Assembly (NCBI GenBank): GCA_021234155.1
Contig: JAJEKV010000031.1
Span: 7,888,748 to 7,952,747 of the forward strand
Direction of reading: 5' to 3'
DNA from: Isoetes taiwanensis
Taxonomy: Eukaryota > Streptophyta > Lycopodiopsida > Isoetales > Isoetaceae
DNA length: 64,000 nucleotides
Of this stretch, positions 24,136-37,201 are shown one piece after another. The notes below the pieces were generated by a model. That model was not told the origin of the DNA and ran no database searches. It was given only the letters and a program-made list of their open reading frames with translations. A program made the translations under genes and the position numbers. Each line of letters opens with the position of its first letter. Position 1 is the first letter of the stretch.

Positions 24136-26771
24136 TTGTTTTCTCTAAAATAAAAAAAAGATACAAAAGGTGAATTAAAGATTAAGTGGGCTTGTCATAG
24201 CGTGACAATGGAACCAAAACATAACCCATGGGGCTGTTCTAGACTTATTCTAAATCACAAGTTATCTCTACTACCTTCACAACCATTATCAGAATTTAAT
24301 AGAACCATATTAATGCGATTATGAAATTACAAACACCATGGGCTGCTTACCACCCAGATCAACAACACCGCACCAAAAATTAGGTAAAAATTTCCTGCGA
24401 CATGGTGGTGTAGTATGTTGCTTATGCTTATAACCTCAATAGGTAGACCTTCAATAAAGATATTTCTGAATTGAGATTATCCATGCCCTGAAAATTGGAT
24501 GATGATTGTATTGTTCATCTCATTTTGTGTGTCACAAATTTGGGCCAATCAACATTTGATGCCTGTCATGCTTACCCAGGTGGTGGCAATATAATAATAA
24601 GAAAGTAACAATTATATTCTCTTTGTTCAGTAACTAAAAGACCCAAGTATCTCTATAATCTACCTTCATTCGATTGTGTTAGGAAAACTCAAGGCGGCTA
24701 CTGCCTTTTGCTTTCTCTAAGTTCACTTTCAATTTAATGGTATTTAAAAAAAAAAACCTTGCATGCATAGCTCATATCAATTTCAGAAATTATCTTGCTA
24801 AGTATCGAAAAACTTCCAACACATTAAGTTGGAACTATGAGAGACAATGACTGATGCTAGAAACAATTACTATAAGCGGGCAAAACGGGCAGTTCTTTTG
24901 CTCGGGATCAGGTCCAAGTTTGATGGCTTTCATGCTGTTTTGGCTTTTGCCCGAAATCAAAGCGGGTAGAAAAAAATTGCCACATATAAAGGGTAACAAA
25001 TATCAATTTGCTGTCATATAGAAGGCAAAAAAAAAAAATGTATGTCATTTGAAAGGTCGCAAACATAAATTTGCCTTTCTTTTTGTATAAGTACTAGGGT
25101 TATTTTATAGGCATAGGCAGGCATTTCGAGTTAATGTACTTACCTGCCTCTAATAGAATAATGAATTAGGTTAGGTACCATTAATTTTTTTTTTTTTAAG
25201 GTTCTACTACATTCCCGGTTCCTCCTATTCTCCCATTTCCCAGCGAATCCACCAATTTGAAAATTTCGAATGATTTTTGCTTTCTGTCGGTGCCGCTGCC
25301 ACGGCTCTTTCGGTGGCGGTAGTAATGCTTTCGAGTTTTTTTTTTTGTTCTTTCTTTCCCCTTTAACACAAAGCGGTAATGCGTGGATTGCGTTACGTGG
25401 ACGGACGGTCTGTGGTGTGGCTTGGTTTTTTCACCACGTTTTAGTCAGAGCGAGTTTCCATGATGGTTTCCATGTGGAGTAAACCATTTGAACACGTGGA
25501 TTCAAAAGCATGCTTTGATGCTTGGAATGAAGATAAACGTAGAAGAACAGTAATGTCTCTTGATGACTCTTGGATTATACTCTTAACTTTTTAACTATAT
25601 GTTTATATTGGTAGTTACTATTATATAACTTACCTTTTTGTTCTAAGTTTATAATTGAAAAATGGTCTTCCGTCAATTAAAATTTTTGTATGTCAGTTGA
25701 AAGGTTCAAATTGACATTCTGTCATATGGAAGACCAAGAAAAAAAGTGCCCGTGATTGGAAAATTAGGGGTGCCGTGCATGAACCACCTTTCGGGATCTA
25801 AAATGGCGGAAATTCTTGCTAACCCTTTGCTTATTGGAAGAACCCTTTGTTCTACAATTTTCCCATGCTTTTATTAAGGATGCATTAGAAAGAATAAATG
25901 GTGGATTATGATCTGAGATGGCCATTTCTTGCTCATTTCTTGCTTATAGTGCGAGGCGGAGACAAATCTAGCGAAATTGCTAGAGGCACTATTATGCGGA
26001 CCATTAGATGCTTGAGATCCACAAAAAGTCTCGATCCTCCGGGATCATGTGCATCCTTAGATGTAGAGATGTAGCTCAAGTGACTCTGGAGCCCTCGCCC
26101 AAACCCCTAGCAATAGCAAGTAGATCTATGCGATTACTCGGGCACAAGAAAGCTTTCCAGATATGTGCTCTGTTTCGCTTCTAGCTTCAATTTCCTTCAC
26201 CAGTGAGACCATCTCAGTCCAAGGATGATTTTGGAGGATGTTGGCTTGAAGATGGTGGATTTAGGATATAGCTACAATGAAACATATACCAAGCTTATGG
26301 CATGCACTCATAGAACATGGGGTTCTTTCATACGCAAGACAAGGAAGAAAATCAAGTTCACAATTGTGTGGTTAATATTACTTTTGTATTTTTCTTTTTA
26401 AGGGTATAAAGTCTTAATCCCATGCCCTATATCTACTACATATAAAATTACTGGCTTAACTTTCCGGTGCCAAATGTCAACAAAAAAATTCCAAAATGTC
26501 CACTTTTGGAATCAGAAATTGATTTCCGGCAGCCCGGCTCTCTCTGCTCCGTCTGTTCTATATTTCGCCTAATTCTTGCACTGCGACTCGCATGAAACCA
26601 ACAAAGCGTAGATAGGCTTCTCATTCATCTCAGCAGATTTCTACAATGGTGGACAGTGGATAGCCGCACACATGCGAACTACCCACGAAAATAAAGGAAA
26701 ATCAATTATATCATTTGGACCCCAAAAACAAATACAATGCTAATAGATGAGTGGCTGATGTACTGTAGAAA
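24136..26771. other. No gene recognised; AT-rich, nearly identical to copy B
   Basis: Long non-coding stretch. The part 24200-24960 is almost base-identical to 41260-41980, unlike the error-rich flanks. It holds homopolymer runs and an inverted repeat (AGAAGGCAAA...TTTGCCTTTCT, about 25020-25085) that is more perfect in copy B. The phrase TATGTCA(G/T)TTGAAAGGT occurs twice (about 25042 and 25690). No frame resembles a known protein. Confidence 0.5.
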
Positions 26772-26830
26772 GCTTATCACGGGATTAAAAACCCGCCCTT
26801 CGGGTTTTTGGAAAAACCCTAGTGATAAGC
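26772..26830 (-). repeat. LINE-type 3' hairpin, copy A
   Basis: GCTTATCAC pairs with GTGATAAGC across 41 bases, with an inner AAAACCC/GGGTTTT stem. On the minus strand it is similar to the hairpin at 51995-52067 next to a LINE coding tail. Same as 43846-43910. Confidence 0.6.
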
Positions 26831-27061
26831 CTTCAGCAAAGGGGCTTAGACAAGCGTAAGGCATAGAATCGCTCCCAAACCCCATGGAAGTTAAAAGCGG
26901 ATGGCGCTCGCCAACATGTACACCGCACATCACCAACACAACAAGCGAGAAACATACCAAGAATAGCATCACCCAATAGGTGGAAAAAAGCATCACCCCG
27001 GGTGGAAAAACATGATAAAAAGGAACTTGTACAAAATATAAAAAAACAAAGAGGGGGAGGG

Positions 27062-27610
27062 TGGGTTCAAAGAGAATATGAATGCTTCTTGAAAGAGCGC
27101 GATGAAACTATCGATGAAGAACTCCATAATAAGTATTAAGCGCCCAACTTTGAAGAGCGGCCCCAAAGCGCGTCGCGATGCATGCGTGGCAGCATGCAAT
27201 GCATGCATGCTTTCGTCTTGAGCAAGAATGGCGATTAAACTCTGTGAATCGGCGACATTCTTACCGCTGCGACCATAAAGAACCAACAAAAGCCCGAATA
27301 CCAAAGGACTTCCTTAACAAACTAGGATCGAGGGCCCGAAGGTCGCGGGATGAAGGCTAAAAAGGGAAAGGACAGCGGGGAAAACAAGCATGGAATTGGC
27401 CAAACCGGTGGGAAGAAGCCCCTCCACGGAAACAATTCAAAGAGAATAAAGATGCTGGCGAGAGAGAGGAAGCCCGATGAAGCGTCGATGAAGAACTCCA
27501 TAATAAGTGTAACAAAGCCCAACGAAGCGACCCAAAGCGCTATGCGATGCATGCATGCAATGCATGCAATGCATGCATGCTCGTCTTGAAAAGAATGGCG
27601 ATTAAGCTCT
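27062..27610. repeat. RY-rich direct repeat, copy A
   Basis: Two units (about 27098-27236 and 27470-27605) share GATGAAGAACTCCATAATAAG, a CATGCATG-rich core (GATGCATGCATGCAATGCATG in the second) and a CTTGA...AAGAATGGCGATTA end. They match 44166-44345 and 44553-44728 in copy B. CATGCA is the RY element bound by B3 factors of the LAV group. Function here is unproven. Confidence 0.7.
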
Positions 27611-28387
27611 GTAATCGGCGACAAACAATTGCATCGGCCCCAAATTTAATTAGCTTCTTTGGTAGTTCAATGAGACCCCATGAAGTCACCAAACCAAGCC
27701 CGTCTTTGCTCACTGAGGGCTCTTACCGGATCTTTGAAAACCAAGCCAAAACAAAGCCTAACATTGAATTTGGAGTCAAAATTAGTTTTTAAATGAGCTT
27801 GCCTTGAACCCCTATCGAGTGAGATTTGCGCAAAATTACTCTGTAGGGGAGGGTCCCAGAAGTTGGCGCAAGACCTAATTTTAGCATTTTTTTACTCATT
27901 TTAGCGAAAACGGGGCCATTTTCGGCGTCCAACTATGCCACATTTAACCCAGTGGTTTGTGTGTGGCGGCTCAGCCACTCAAAAGCGAAAGCATTGTCGG
28001 AACATAAGAATCGGCGGGGAGTGGGCGTCGGAATCGGCCCCATTCCGCGTGTTGCCGGAGGTAACATGACTCTTTCTTGCATGGTAGATCGTAGACTTAC
28101 TTTTTTCTATGCAATTTTATGTAATATGTATGCTTGCCAAATGGCTCAAAAGGTTGAATTGGGATTCTTAAAGATCCGGACAATCCATTTCGCATTATTT
28201 CTCCGGATATTTCTTAACACTTTCAAACTTTTGAAAGCTCAATCAAACATAGTTAAGGAGATCATGAAGGCTGAATCTGATTGCCATTTTATGCTAAAGA
28301 GCGTTATAATTGGTGTGGAATTGAAAAAGGTACTAGGCAAACACGGTATTGTTGAGCCAATGAATATAATCGATCTCAACCTCGTTA
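27611..28387. other. No confident gene; possible 5' part of the CRINKLY4-like gene, copy A
   Basis: A plus-strand frame at 27952-28395 is open, but its translation lacks a recognisable domain and is not kept in frame in copy B. It lies just upstream of the CRINKLY4-like repeat and could hold its 5' exons or promoter. Confidence 0.35.
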
Positions 28388-28960
28388 GTGTTTAATATCT
28401 ACGCCATATCTAGTGGTTTAGGCACATCACGTGGAATTAGGGATGATACAAAGGAAGCAATATCTTTGGGTGATAGTACATATGGCCAGGTGAAGGTCCC
28501 AAATGGGGTTTCTTTTTTCATTAATCTCGTGGGAGATGGTATACGTGGCATCGGACTAGATAACCCTATGCACTATATGCTAGAAATCAACCCGGACTAG
28601 ATAAGCCTAGATCGACTAAAATAAACCTATGCACACTATATGCTTGAAAAATCAAAGCGGCTTTCCTAAGCGTAGTTGTTGGTGTCATGGTAAGTATCTT
28701 TTGTTTTTCTTGCTTTATTATCTTTGGAAGTTTTGTATCAAAAACACCCATTAAAACTCCACGACCCTTGGAAAATCCACCTCAAAGGGTTGAAGCATTC
28801 ACTAGTTCACGAGCTTCTTACAGCTACAACAAATTATAGTGCATCAATCTGCTTGCTAGGTATAGGTGCATTTGGTATGGTGTATAAAAGGCGTTTTCAA
28901 GATAGACATGTTGTGAGCCATAAAAGAGTACTAGTCCCGGATATCTAAATCCTTCGATCA
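28388..28960 (+). pseudogene. CRINKLY4-like receptor kinase, 5' part, cut by the gap, copy A
   Basis: The frame at 28388-28600 carries a crinkly-type repeat: AISSGLGTS, then GDSTYGQVKVPNGVSFFINL, then a degraded GDG...GI. From about 28800 comes the start of a kinase domain (ELLTATTNYS..., GIGAFGMVYK glycine loop). The sequence stops at the N run. It is the same gene as 45495-46432. Confidence 0.65.
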
Positions 28961-28973
28961 NNNNNNNNNNNNN
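28961..28973. other. Assembly gap of 13 N
   Basis: Exactly 13 unknown bases. A fixed 13-N gap is, to my knowledge, what Bionano hybrid scaffolding writes where the optical map says two contigs overlap. The sequences on either side do overlap by 17 kb. Confidence 0.95.
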
Positions 28974-30850
28974 CATGCCTCTTTCTTTGTATTACTTACC
29001 TTAAGGTCCATCCCGGCATTTGTTGTGTCTTTTGACCAAATACATGCTTCCATAAAGAGTTTCCCACGTTCTTGAAGATATGCATCGGCCTAAAAGGTGT
29101 TGAATCAATAGGTCGGTCCAATATGGTAGTCTATAAAAATGCACTTCCTTTCATATTGGCAAGAAAGACTTCCTCCTCCTCGCCACCACGCCACCAATCA
29201 GATAATTCCTCATCCTCACCGCCTAGGCCTGGGTTACGACCTTCTCACCGCAGTGCCCCCCACGGAATTCCCTTTATGGATTTTCCCCTCTTCCTTCTTA
29301 TCCCAACGCCACCCCATTCTCGTATGGTAATTATGCTTGGTGGTTCCAGATAGTCTACAAAGTTACCGAATTGTGCACGCCTTTGGGTGCGTGAGCTGCA
29401 AATACTTCCTAAAACCCTCAGATACTACTTTCTTCGATGCTTAGAGTGATTTGGTGGCTGCAACTTTTCCCCACATATCATGCAGGAAGTGCCCCGATGT
29501 CTTAAACCCGCAACACTCCGGCAAACCCAGAAAGTCATGCATAGTCCACAATAGTATACCTCTAAGATTAAAAACGCCATTTTTATGGGCATCGACCGAA
29601 TACCGTGTTCCACAAAGGGAGTAACTCATCCACAATTATTCTTAGGTACACATCTAAATTACTTGGTTTTTTCTTCCCGTGTATCAATAAAGTCATCATA
29701 ATGTGCCCACTCTTCATCAACAACCATGGGGGTATGTTGTAGTTCACTATCATCATCGCCATGTAGACCATGCAATCGATTGTGTACCATATGGGTTTAC
29801 GCCATCGGTGGCCAGCCCAAACGCACGCTACGTGGTTCTTTTCCAAAGTCGCCATGTCGTGATCGACATGCTTCCAAAGCTACTGCTTGTGCCGGACTCG
29901 CATCACATCATCACTAGATGCATGTGTAGCCGTGAAGTCCATTAGGCTAGCCAATGTCTTGCAACTAACATCAACTTTAACCTATAGAATAAATTATAGG
30001 CAACATATAAGTACCCTAAAATAAGTGAATTTACAACTATTTGTAAGAAGTGGTGATGCATATACCTTGGGATTATTGGAAAGTGTCAATAACCTTCGAG
30101 GTACCGCTTTTCCCTTTAGGTCATTCCTCAGATCTCTGCTTCATTACATACGAGACAATGAGTGGACTTCTCATGCTCTGGTAGGGATAGAAGATCATAC
30201 AATCATTTGGACATGCATGTATGACTTTATAACCAAGGCCTGGTCGCTTGAATCATTTTCTTAACTTGAGATCCAAGGTAGGCATATTGTTCTTCTCTCG
30301 AAGGATCTTCTCGTGCAATAACTCCTAGATCTAAGAGTGGTAAGATAAAAAGATGGAGATGGTGGTAAGATAGAAAGACTTGATAAGTATGTCACCTCTC
30401 AATAGAGCAGACACTTTGCATTGCTCCACTTGAACTTGGTTTGGAGATTGAGAATTAGCGCACGCCGACAAACGAGAGGTTCGAGACGCAGAAATAATCA
30501 AGCGTTTTACCGCTTCGATAACAATAGGGTCATCGCCAAGATGCACTAATCCTCGAAGGGGTATCCTACATCTTCTACCATATCCTCTCCACCACCATCC
30601 TCGACATCATCTAAATCAATATCGTAATTCTTGAAGAGCGTGCAACATATCGAAAGCATCGGGTCGTCACGAAAGACTTCGTTTCTTCTGTTCGCAATAG
30701 TTTCATCCTCTTCATATTGATCGTATGCAATATCTTCATATTGGTGCCCTCGGCTTGAAATTCACGGCGATAGGTTTCCCTTTGCCTCAGAACTTAGAAC
30801 TAATGGATCGGGATGGAGACCGCCCTGAATGAGTTCATTAAACAGAGTAA
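28974..30850 (-). pseudogene. CACTA (En/Spm) Tnp2-like transposase, N-terminal two thirds, copy B
   Basis: Minus-strand reading from about 30850 downward: an acidic N-terminus (DIDLDDVEDGGGEDMVEDVG near 30600), then HTCMSK/ACPNDC-type segment near 30200 (the Tnp2 YHACPNDC motif, frameshifted), then KGKAVPRRLLTLSNNPKV near 30090, then YNIPPWLLMKSGHIMMTLLI near 29720, then ILLWTMHDF near 29540, then RPMHIFKNVGNSLWKHVFG near 29060, followed by a GTAAGT donor. The C-terminal part is missing because the contig begins here; it is present in copy A. Frameshifts and stops are frequent. Family assignment rests on the ordered motifs. Confidence 0.8.
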
Positions 30851-32109
30851 CGTGATAACCATCATGTCAAATAATGTAATAAGTATAAAATACATACAAC
30901 CATTTGTATAGACTCACGAATGACAAAAAACATATTAAAAAAAAAAAAAACCTCTTTATTCCTTTTTTTTAGTACAACAATACTATTGTTCCATCTCAAA
31001 TGGGAGAGGTCTATCATAGCGATAGTTGATGAATAAATCATCTCCAATGTTTATGCTTTTAATAGCACACACCATGATATATCCGCTTTTACGATCTTGT
31101 AAAAAATCTTCCTCCCTCCTTGACACTCTAAAAATTCACAATTGCATCGCCACTTTGTCAATAGAACTGCTGATGAACCCCTCAATATTGCCATGAACCC
31201 CTGGCCGACCATCAATAAACTTCAACTCCTCATCACATGCCCCCACAGCTATCGACGCAGCATTGGAATTCATTCCATAAATCCTCATACGCCAAGCATA
31301 TTTAGTCAAAGTTTGCCAAGTTTTCCAATCGTATTCTGGACTCGATATGGCATTAATGGAATGTGGGTATCTCGCCCCACTTCTATACGCTAAGTGTTTG
31401 GAGATAAGGCCAATCCAAATTCGACAAATGCGCTCCACATAATGATGTATCTTCTTCCCCAATAAGCAAATTCTTGATCCATAGGGATAGGTAAGTCCCA
31501 TCGCCACAAGCCAAATGTCTTCTTGTGCCTAACAAAGGGCTCCGACTAATCTTTGCAATTCTTTTTCAGAATTTCACGCCGCAGCGGTGAGGCCAAGCGC
31601 TCTTGGGAAATGTGCGACACATGCAATGTTCTCATGATTGTAGCCCTTCGTGTTCTTTCACGCAGGGGAACACTTCGGCTGAGCCAAGACCCATCCACAT
31701 TATTGATGAATCGGGTTATCGCCTGGCCATATGCCTCTATGGACAACATTAAACCAAAATCCACATCTAGTTTGGAGGAGACATCAAGATCATCTACCTA
31801 CATATTTAGATATCATAAACATCTTGAATATATACTTAAACCGGGAGAGATACTCTTAAAAAAAAAAAAAAAAATAATTGTATACCAACCTCGATATCCA
31901 TGACGAGCATCGATCACGGTGGGTTGTTCAAATGTACCAAATCTTATCGATGGTCTTCAACAACCGCTCTAAGTCGCCTCTTCAAATTTCCCATACATCT
32001 TTTTACAATCGCAAAACTATTTTGTCCCTCCGCCAATTACAAAAGGTAAGTACTATATATATCGCATAATAGTTTGAACTACCGTGATAGATACAATATA
32101 TGGTAGTAT
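30851..32109. other. Unrecognised minus-strand coding-like stretch, copy B
   Basis: The minus-strand frame at 31136-31507 (123 codons, containing WKTWQTLTKYAWRMRIYGMN) and one at 31546-31764 are open and match copy A. I do not recognise them. They lie just upstream of the Tnp2 N-terminus and could be another gene of the same transposon. A-runs occur near 30936 and 31858. Confidence 0.4.
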
Positions 32110-32163
32110 AAACCCTAAACCCTAAACCCTAAACCCTAAACCCTAAATCCTAAATCCTAAATG
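32110..32163. repeat. Interstitial telomeric repeat (CCCTAAA)n, copy B
   Basis: Five perfect AAACCCT units and two AAATCCT variants. Copy A has six and one, a difference consistent with a consensus error or a real repeat-number variant. Confidence 0.95.
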
Positions 32164-32189
32164 GACAGAATTGGGCCTTGACATCGTAG

Positions 32190-32450
32190 TTCTCTCCACT
32201 CAAGGTGAAGCCGACCATGCCCTTTTCCCGAAAGTACCTGACCCTTATATAAGTTTCAATTTCAATAAAGATCTTTTGAGACGCTAGCCCCGATACATAG
32301 AGTCCCTCCACTCAAGGTGAAGTCGACATATGACCTTGACTACGCGACACCTCAATTTTGTAATCTACATTGTACTTAGTAAGGTATGAAGGTGAGTTTG
32401 GGCCCGCACACCCGGGTCCCTTCCACTCAAGGTGGAGGCGGCCAGGTGTC
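32190..32450. repeat. Three copies of a CTCCACTCAAGGTGAAG motif, copy B
   Basis: Motif starts near 32192, 32303 and 32418. Spacing is 111-115 bp. Same arrangement as 15150-15410. Confidence 0.7.
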
Positions 32451-32777
32451 CTTGACCAAAACACCTGCTTTTTTTTTACTACTCGCAAAGACACGCCCTC
32501 TCCTAGTTTATATATGTCTAGGCTACTAAATACAAGAATCAAGAATCTTACATGTGATCTGCTCAAGATATCCAAATTTCCCCCGGTGGTAAGACAAAGA
32601 TCAATCTGCCTCCGCCATCTCCAGCGCCGATCATGCCGATGACCATGGTGATCCATGTAGGGCAAAGAACAAGTATAAGATATGGTTAAAAAGAAGAACA
32701 CCAAAGGCGCTTAGGCCGAAGAGGAGCCAAAAGAAAATAACAATGAAGGCCGAAAAAAGTTGTTTATATAGAAAATC

Positions 32778-33062
32778 TTTAACGCCGCGATGCGACGTGA
32801 CGTCGCGCCCGACGAGTGTCAATGGTCACATGCCAAGTCACCCACGACTTGGCAAGACACCGCAAGTACGCATGACGGCATCGTGACGTTTCAGACCACG
32901 CCGCATGCGACGATAGTCAATCTGGTCAAAATCCAGTCACATGCGACCGGCAAAGACACCTGCGGCAAGTAATGCATCGACGTGTCTTATGTTCTCAGAC
33001 AACACATGACGCCGCATGCGACGCCCGACATTTGTCGACATTTGTCGTGACATTTGCCTGCT
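32778..33062. repeat. Palindrome block B, copy B
   Basis: Here the motif is clearer than in copy A: GCCGCATGCGACG occurs at about 32901 and 33011, and CGCGATGCGACGTGACGTCGC near 32786. CATGCGACG is surrounded by inverted CGTCGCATG-like halves. The right end holds GACATTTGTCGACATTTGTC. It resembles a CACTA subterminal region. Confidence 0.6.
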
Positions 33063-34084
33063 ATGAAATTTATGTATACCTATGCCGCTTCGAAAGCAAC
33101 CTAAAACTGGAAAGCAAGTTTTGTGTAACAACCTAAAATCACGCATACCTCAAAACACTTGAACATAGCTTGATTAGCTGCATCACGTGAGCAAATTATG
33201 CGATGTGTCCCACATTTGCCGTGACATTTGTCGACGATGCCGAGGTGGGCGATGGCATTTTTAGGCAAATTTTGATCGACGCTTTGATACATGGGACATT
33301 AATGCCTTGATTTGCAAGGAGTCGCCGAAGCGCTTCTCCCACTATGCCGACACCAAGTTCCTCATTCAGATTGCATTTTGTTGCTTCTCTAAAGATGTTG
33401 GATCGAGGATATGGGAGTCCCACTTTTGACTACCCAATATTCTCGTAGAAATTCTAGGGTAAATCCATATGTCATTTCTAATTCCTTCTTTTTTCTCTTT
33501 CTCCGGATCAACCGTAAGCTAAATTATGAGCTCAAAAAATTCGATCAACCATCTCCAACTCCATGTCCATCACTAAATTCATCCGCTTTTTCAAAATACC
33601 CATAGCACAAATAGGCCTATACAAATTAAAACAAGCAATATTATTGTCATATCCTTATTCATCGTGGGTATTCATCTTCTTGATATCCATCCCCCGATCA
33701 TATTCATCTTCTTCATATTTTTATCTTCAAATTCCATTTTGAAAAACCGATTTCGTAAATCTATATCATATCATATATCCGGTTTTTTGTATTCTACATC
33801 ATGCTTATATACATAAGGCAAAGGCTCAAAAATTCTCGATCAACCATAAGCTAAATTCGAGCTCAAAAATTCGATCAACCAGAGCTAATCTGAGCTCAAA
33901 ACTACCATATTATAGTTATATCAAAAGATAGAATTTAAGTTGCTTCAATACCAAATATCGACTCCAAAACAAATTAAAAAAACTTTCAAGAAAGGGTTGT
34001 TGCATCCTCGCATCAACATCAGAATTTCCAAAGACCAAAGAAGGATCCCTTCGCCACCGATGTAAAATTTTTACCTTGGATATC
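33063..34084. other. No confident gene; repeated GAGCTC phrase, copy B
   Basis: Minus-strand frames at 33101-33423 (for example LGVGIVGEALRRLLANQGINV) are open, but no family is recognised. GCTAAATT(AT)(C)GAGCTCAAAAA with GATCAACC recurs near 33518 and 33850-33900. Confidence 0.4.
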
Positions 34085-34555
34085 TCTCTCAAACGAAACC
34101 ACATCATTCACCGCAAATTCTTTGCCTTGACAAACCTGCTCCAAACCTTTTTTGCGAACACATAACTTTGCGAACTATCCCAATAACGATATCTAAATTT
34201 CCACATGCATTGATTTTAATCTATAAAACGTAAGCATCTTACCTTTTTTTCTCCACAATTCCATCGCAGCAAATGTGCTTCCGTTGATTTTTGGAATGAC
34301 GAAATAAACAAAAATCCAACGCAGAATCGGTTATCAAATCAAGCCCGCCCACTTGGTTGCACAAAGCACGAAATGAAATGCCGCCTCAAGGACTTTCTTA
34401 TCTAACCAATCTACACTATCTTGAGAGCCAACTAGATCCACCACGTAAATATCCGTGGAGTGTCTAGCATAATATCCTCTAGGTGAACTTTTGTGGCACG
34501 ATGGCTCAAAGCTCTCAAACGATGAATCCAAGCTCTCTAAAAAATGGGACATCAT
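34085..34555 (-). pseudogene. B3-domain transcription factor fragment, copy B
   Basis: Co-linear with 17071-17571. The DLVGSQDSVDWLDKKVLE segment is intact at 34334-34555, and the B3 core is present in broken frames between 34085 and 34320. Copy A preserves the domain better. Confidence 0.65.
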
Positions 34556-35489
34556 TCATTTTCTATACCCTGTGGGAAGCCTTGCCAACCCCCATCGAAT
34601 GAAAACTACTAATATCTTCGCCACAATGAGATTATTTGCGAGATTATTTTTGTCGGTCAACTTGATAAGAATGCATTCGCCAGCCTACAAGCCGAGACTC
34701 ATTTGTGCACAAATCCCATATTAGCCATTCGCAACCGGACCGATAAATTGGTTAGAATATTAGAATACAATTGCGGGAGATGAAGAAGCAAATCTAGACA
34801 ATGACCGATAACAATAGAACTTCAAGCACCGTGTATGACTAGATATATTATTATTTCATATTTTATAGCCGCAATTGACATGGTTGGGATGTAATATAGC
34901 GTATTGCCCTTTGCTTGGATGGAGAAATCTGAACTCGTAAAGCATTGCTCTGGGAACTCATATGTTTATAATTATCAAATTATCGTGGATTTGGAAAGAC
35001 AATCTCTCGCAATTGCTTTGATTTTGAAGGCTAGTCCGCCAAAACGCCAAAGATACAATGTAGAAGAATGCAGAGCACCTTGATTGTTTGCCCTAAATCG
35101 CTTTTAAAACAATGGGAACATGAATTGAAGGAAAAAAGTAGCACCATCTCACCAAGCTATCTCGTGGTACATATACCATGAAGATCGAGAAAGAATAAAT
35201 TGTGTTGAACTTTGTAAGCACGACATTGTGCTTACTACATATGGAACCATTTGTTCTCAATTACGAAGCCATCTAAAGAGGATGAAAAGAAGCAGTTCCC
35301 AGTGCTAAGGGGCACACCGTCGAACATTAGGTGGTTTAGAATTATTCGGATGAAGCTCAATCCATTAGAAAAGCTCACACTAAAAGTTCACGTGCTTTGT
35401 CGGGGCTTAAGGGCACAATGAAGATGGTGCCTTTACGAACATGCATGCGCCTTCTACGACACATATGTCACATATGTCACATATACAAA
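34556..35489. other. No gene recognised, copy B
   Basis: Same as 17572-18452. ACATATGTC repeats at the right end (about 35461-35485). Confidence 0.5.
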
Positions 35490-35601
35490 AGTTCTAGAAT
35501 GTTCTAGAAAGTTTTAAAAAGTTTTAAAATATAAGAGAATCTTGGGTGAGCCTAAGGAATCCTTCTAGAAAATTCCGCAATGTTGTAGAAAGTTCTAGAA
35601 T
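35490..35601. promoter_or_regulatory. Dense heat-shock-element cluster, copy B
   Basis: The first run reads TTCtaGAAtgTTCtaGAA at 35492-35509. The second, at 35563-35600, keeps TTCtaGAAaaTTC and GAAagTTCtaGAA, with one block damaged relative to copy A. Agreement of most blocks between the two error-prone copies supports the pattern. Confidence 0.7.
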
Positions 35602-36690
35602 GAATGTTTGTAGAGAATACACTTATTTTCTTCCCAAAGCATTTTGCTAGATGACCAATTAAAATATTTTAGTTCAACCAACTCCACAATTCTCTTGATT
35701 TTCGATGAACAAACTTGTCCAAGAAGGCAACAACCTCCACAACCCTCGTAATGGCCATAATGAAGAAATTAAAAAAGACGCTTAAGAGATTTCTAAAAAA
35801 GCGCATGATTTTTTTGTCGTTGTATGTTGTGACCGCTTTGATCATACAATCGATGCAAAGAAGAACCCATAAAAATCTTGGCGCCAAACGGAACAAGTTC
35901 ATGAGTCATGAAGTTTAAAACAACTGAAAGCATGGCGCTAAAAATCGCACCAAAGGACCCCAAAGAATGTCGGAAGCTCAACCGCCTTGTGATCCCTAAG
36001 CTCCGTGTCAAGCCCATTTTCCTTTGCACCATGACATGCTCTACTTTGAAGACTTCCAAGGTAATGTAAATTGCGGTTTAGATACTCTTCATCGGCATAG
36101 CGGCCCGAGCTATGTTCTCCAATTCCACTTTCCATGTATGGATCTCCTCAAACAAGGCCATCAACAGTGTAGCCACATAGTATCTCTGGCTTTTCAAAAT
36201 CCTCATCAATGGGGCCTGGCCATATGGAACTTGTGCAATTGAAACGCAAATTCCTCCACCATCATATATCACAAAATCATCCCGACGCTTGGCGGTGTAA
36301 AGTTGTAAGTTCAAGCATTGTCTGTGATTCCAACCTTGATGTTGATCTTTCAACTTCCATAGTGCCATTAGAATTACTTGATACCCAAAGATGAGATTTT
36401 AAATCATAACCTTCTTCCCCCAGATTGACGTATCCATATGTGCTTCTTTGGTTTGTTGATATAGTTCGAGACAATATTTTTCCAAATTCTTGCAATCTCT
36501 CAAAGCCCCAAAAAACCATTTTTCTCAAAGTCTAGATGAAGGAGGTAATTCATGCTGAGCACATCTACCGTGATGATGCATGTGCAACACGCTTTTAAAT
36601 GAAGCCGCAGGGTTGGTCGTCGAGTCTTTTTTCTTTTGTATCAATCGCATGTGTATTGAATTTGTAATCCTAAAACCAAAACTTCGTGTA
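35602..36690 (-). other. Unrecognised minus-strand coding-like segment, copy B
   Basis: Same locus as 18568-19640. Open minus-strand frames at 35669-35902, 36078-36368 and 36277-36528 share text with copy A. No domain recognised. Confidence 0.35.
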
Positions 36691-37201
36691 TAAAAAATAT
36701 ACGCCACATGCGACCACCTACGCCACATATACGCATTAACGTGTCATATACGCCACATATACATACCGACGCGTCATATACGCCACATATAATGCATGGA
36801 CGGTCATATACGCCACATATACGCATCGACATGTCATATACGCATACATACGCCACATACGCCACATATACGACGCCGCATGCGACGCCACGCCAGAAAT
36901 ATCACACCTGCCGCCCACCGGGCGCAAGCGCCCACCGGGCGTGACGATGCGCTACGCCACGTTGTCGACGCCGCACCATACGCCGCATGCGACGCGACTC
37001 GGGCGTGACACTGCCGTCCCGGCCTCGCGCGGACACCTCGTCGTCCGCCTCCGGCGACGCCACAAAGGTCGACGCCGCACCATACGTGGTCGACGTCGCG
37101 ACCATACGCCGCATGCGACGCGGCGCGCGACGCGACGCGCCGCATGGTGACGCGATATTTGGCGACGCCACGCCGCACGCACGCCGCAAGCCCACGCCGC
37201 T
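36691..37201. repeat. Palindrome block C with a minisatellite of about 32 bp, copy B
   Basis: 36700-36870 is a minisatellite with the unit ATACGCCACATATACGCAT followed by YRACGTGTCAT, about five degenerate units. 36870-37200 is strongly CpG-rich with GCCGCATGCGACGC, GCCGCACCATACG and GACGCGACGCG. The block abuts the FCP1-like open frame with no spacer. Confidence 0.7.

Larger units (their letters stand above)
11899..28960. repeat. First copy of a 17 kb duplicated segment, ends at the N gap
   Basis: From CATGCCTCTTTCTTTG at 11899 to CCTTCGATCA at 28960 the sequence is co-linear with 28974-46059. The order and strand of every internal feature are the same. Differences are scattered small indels and substitutions, with no large rearrangement that I could see. 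The copy ends on the last base before the N run. I read this as the right end of one contig overlapping the left end of the next, so its features duplicate those in the second copy. Confidence 0.93.

Noticed and set aside
36700-36870. CRISPR-like array from the 32-bp repeats
   Set aside because: Degenerate contiguous units without unique spacers, in a plant nuclear context.
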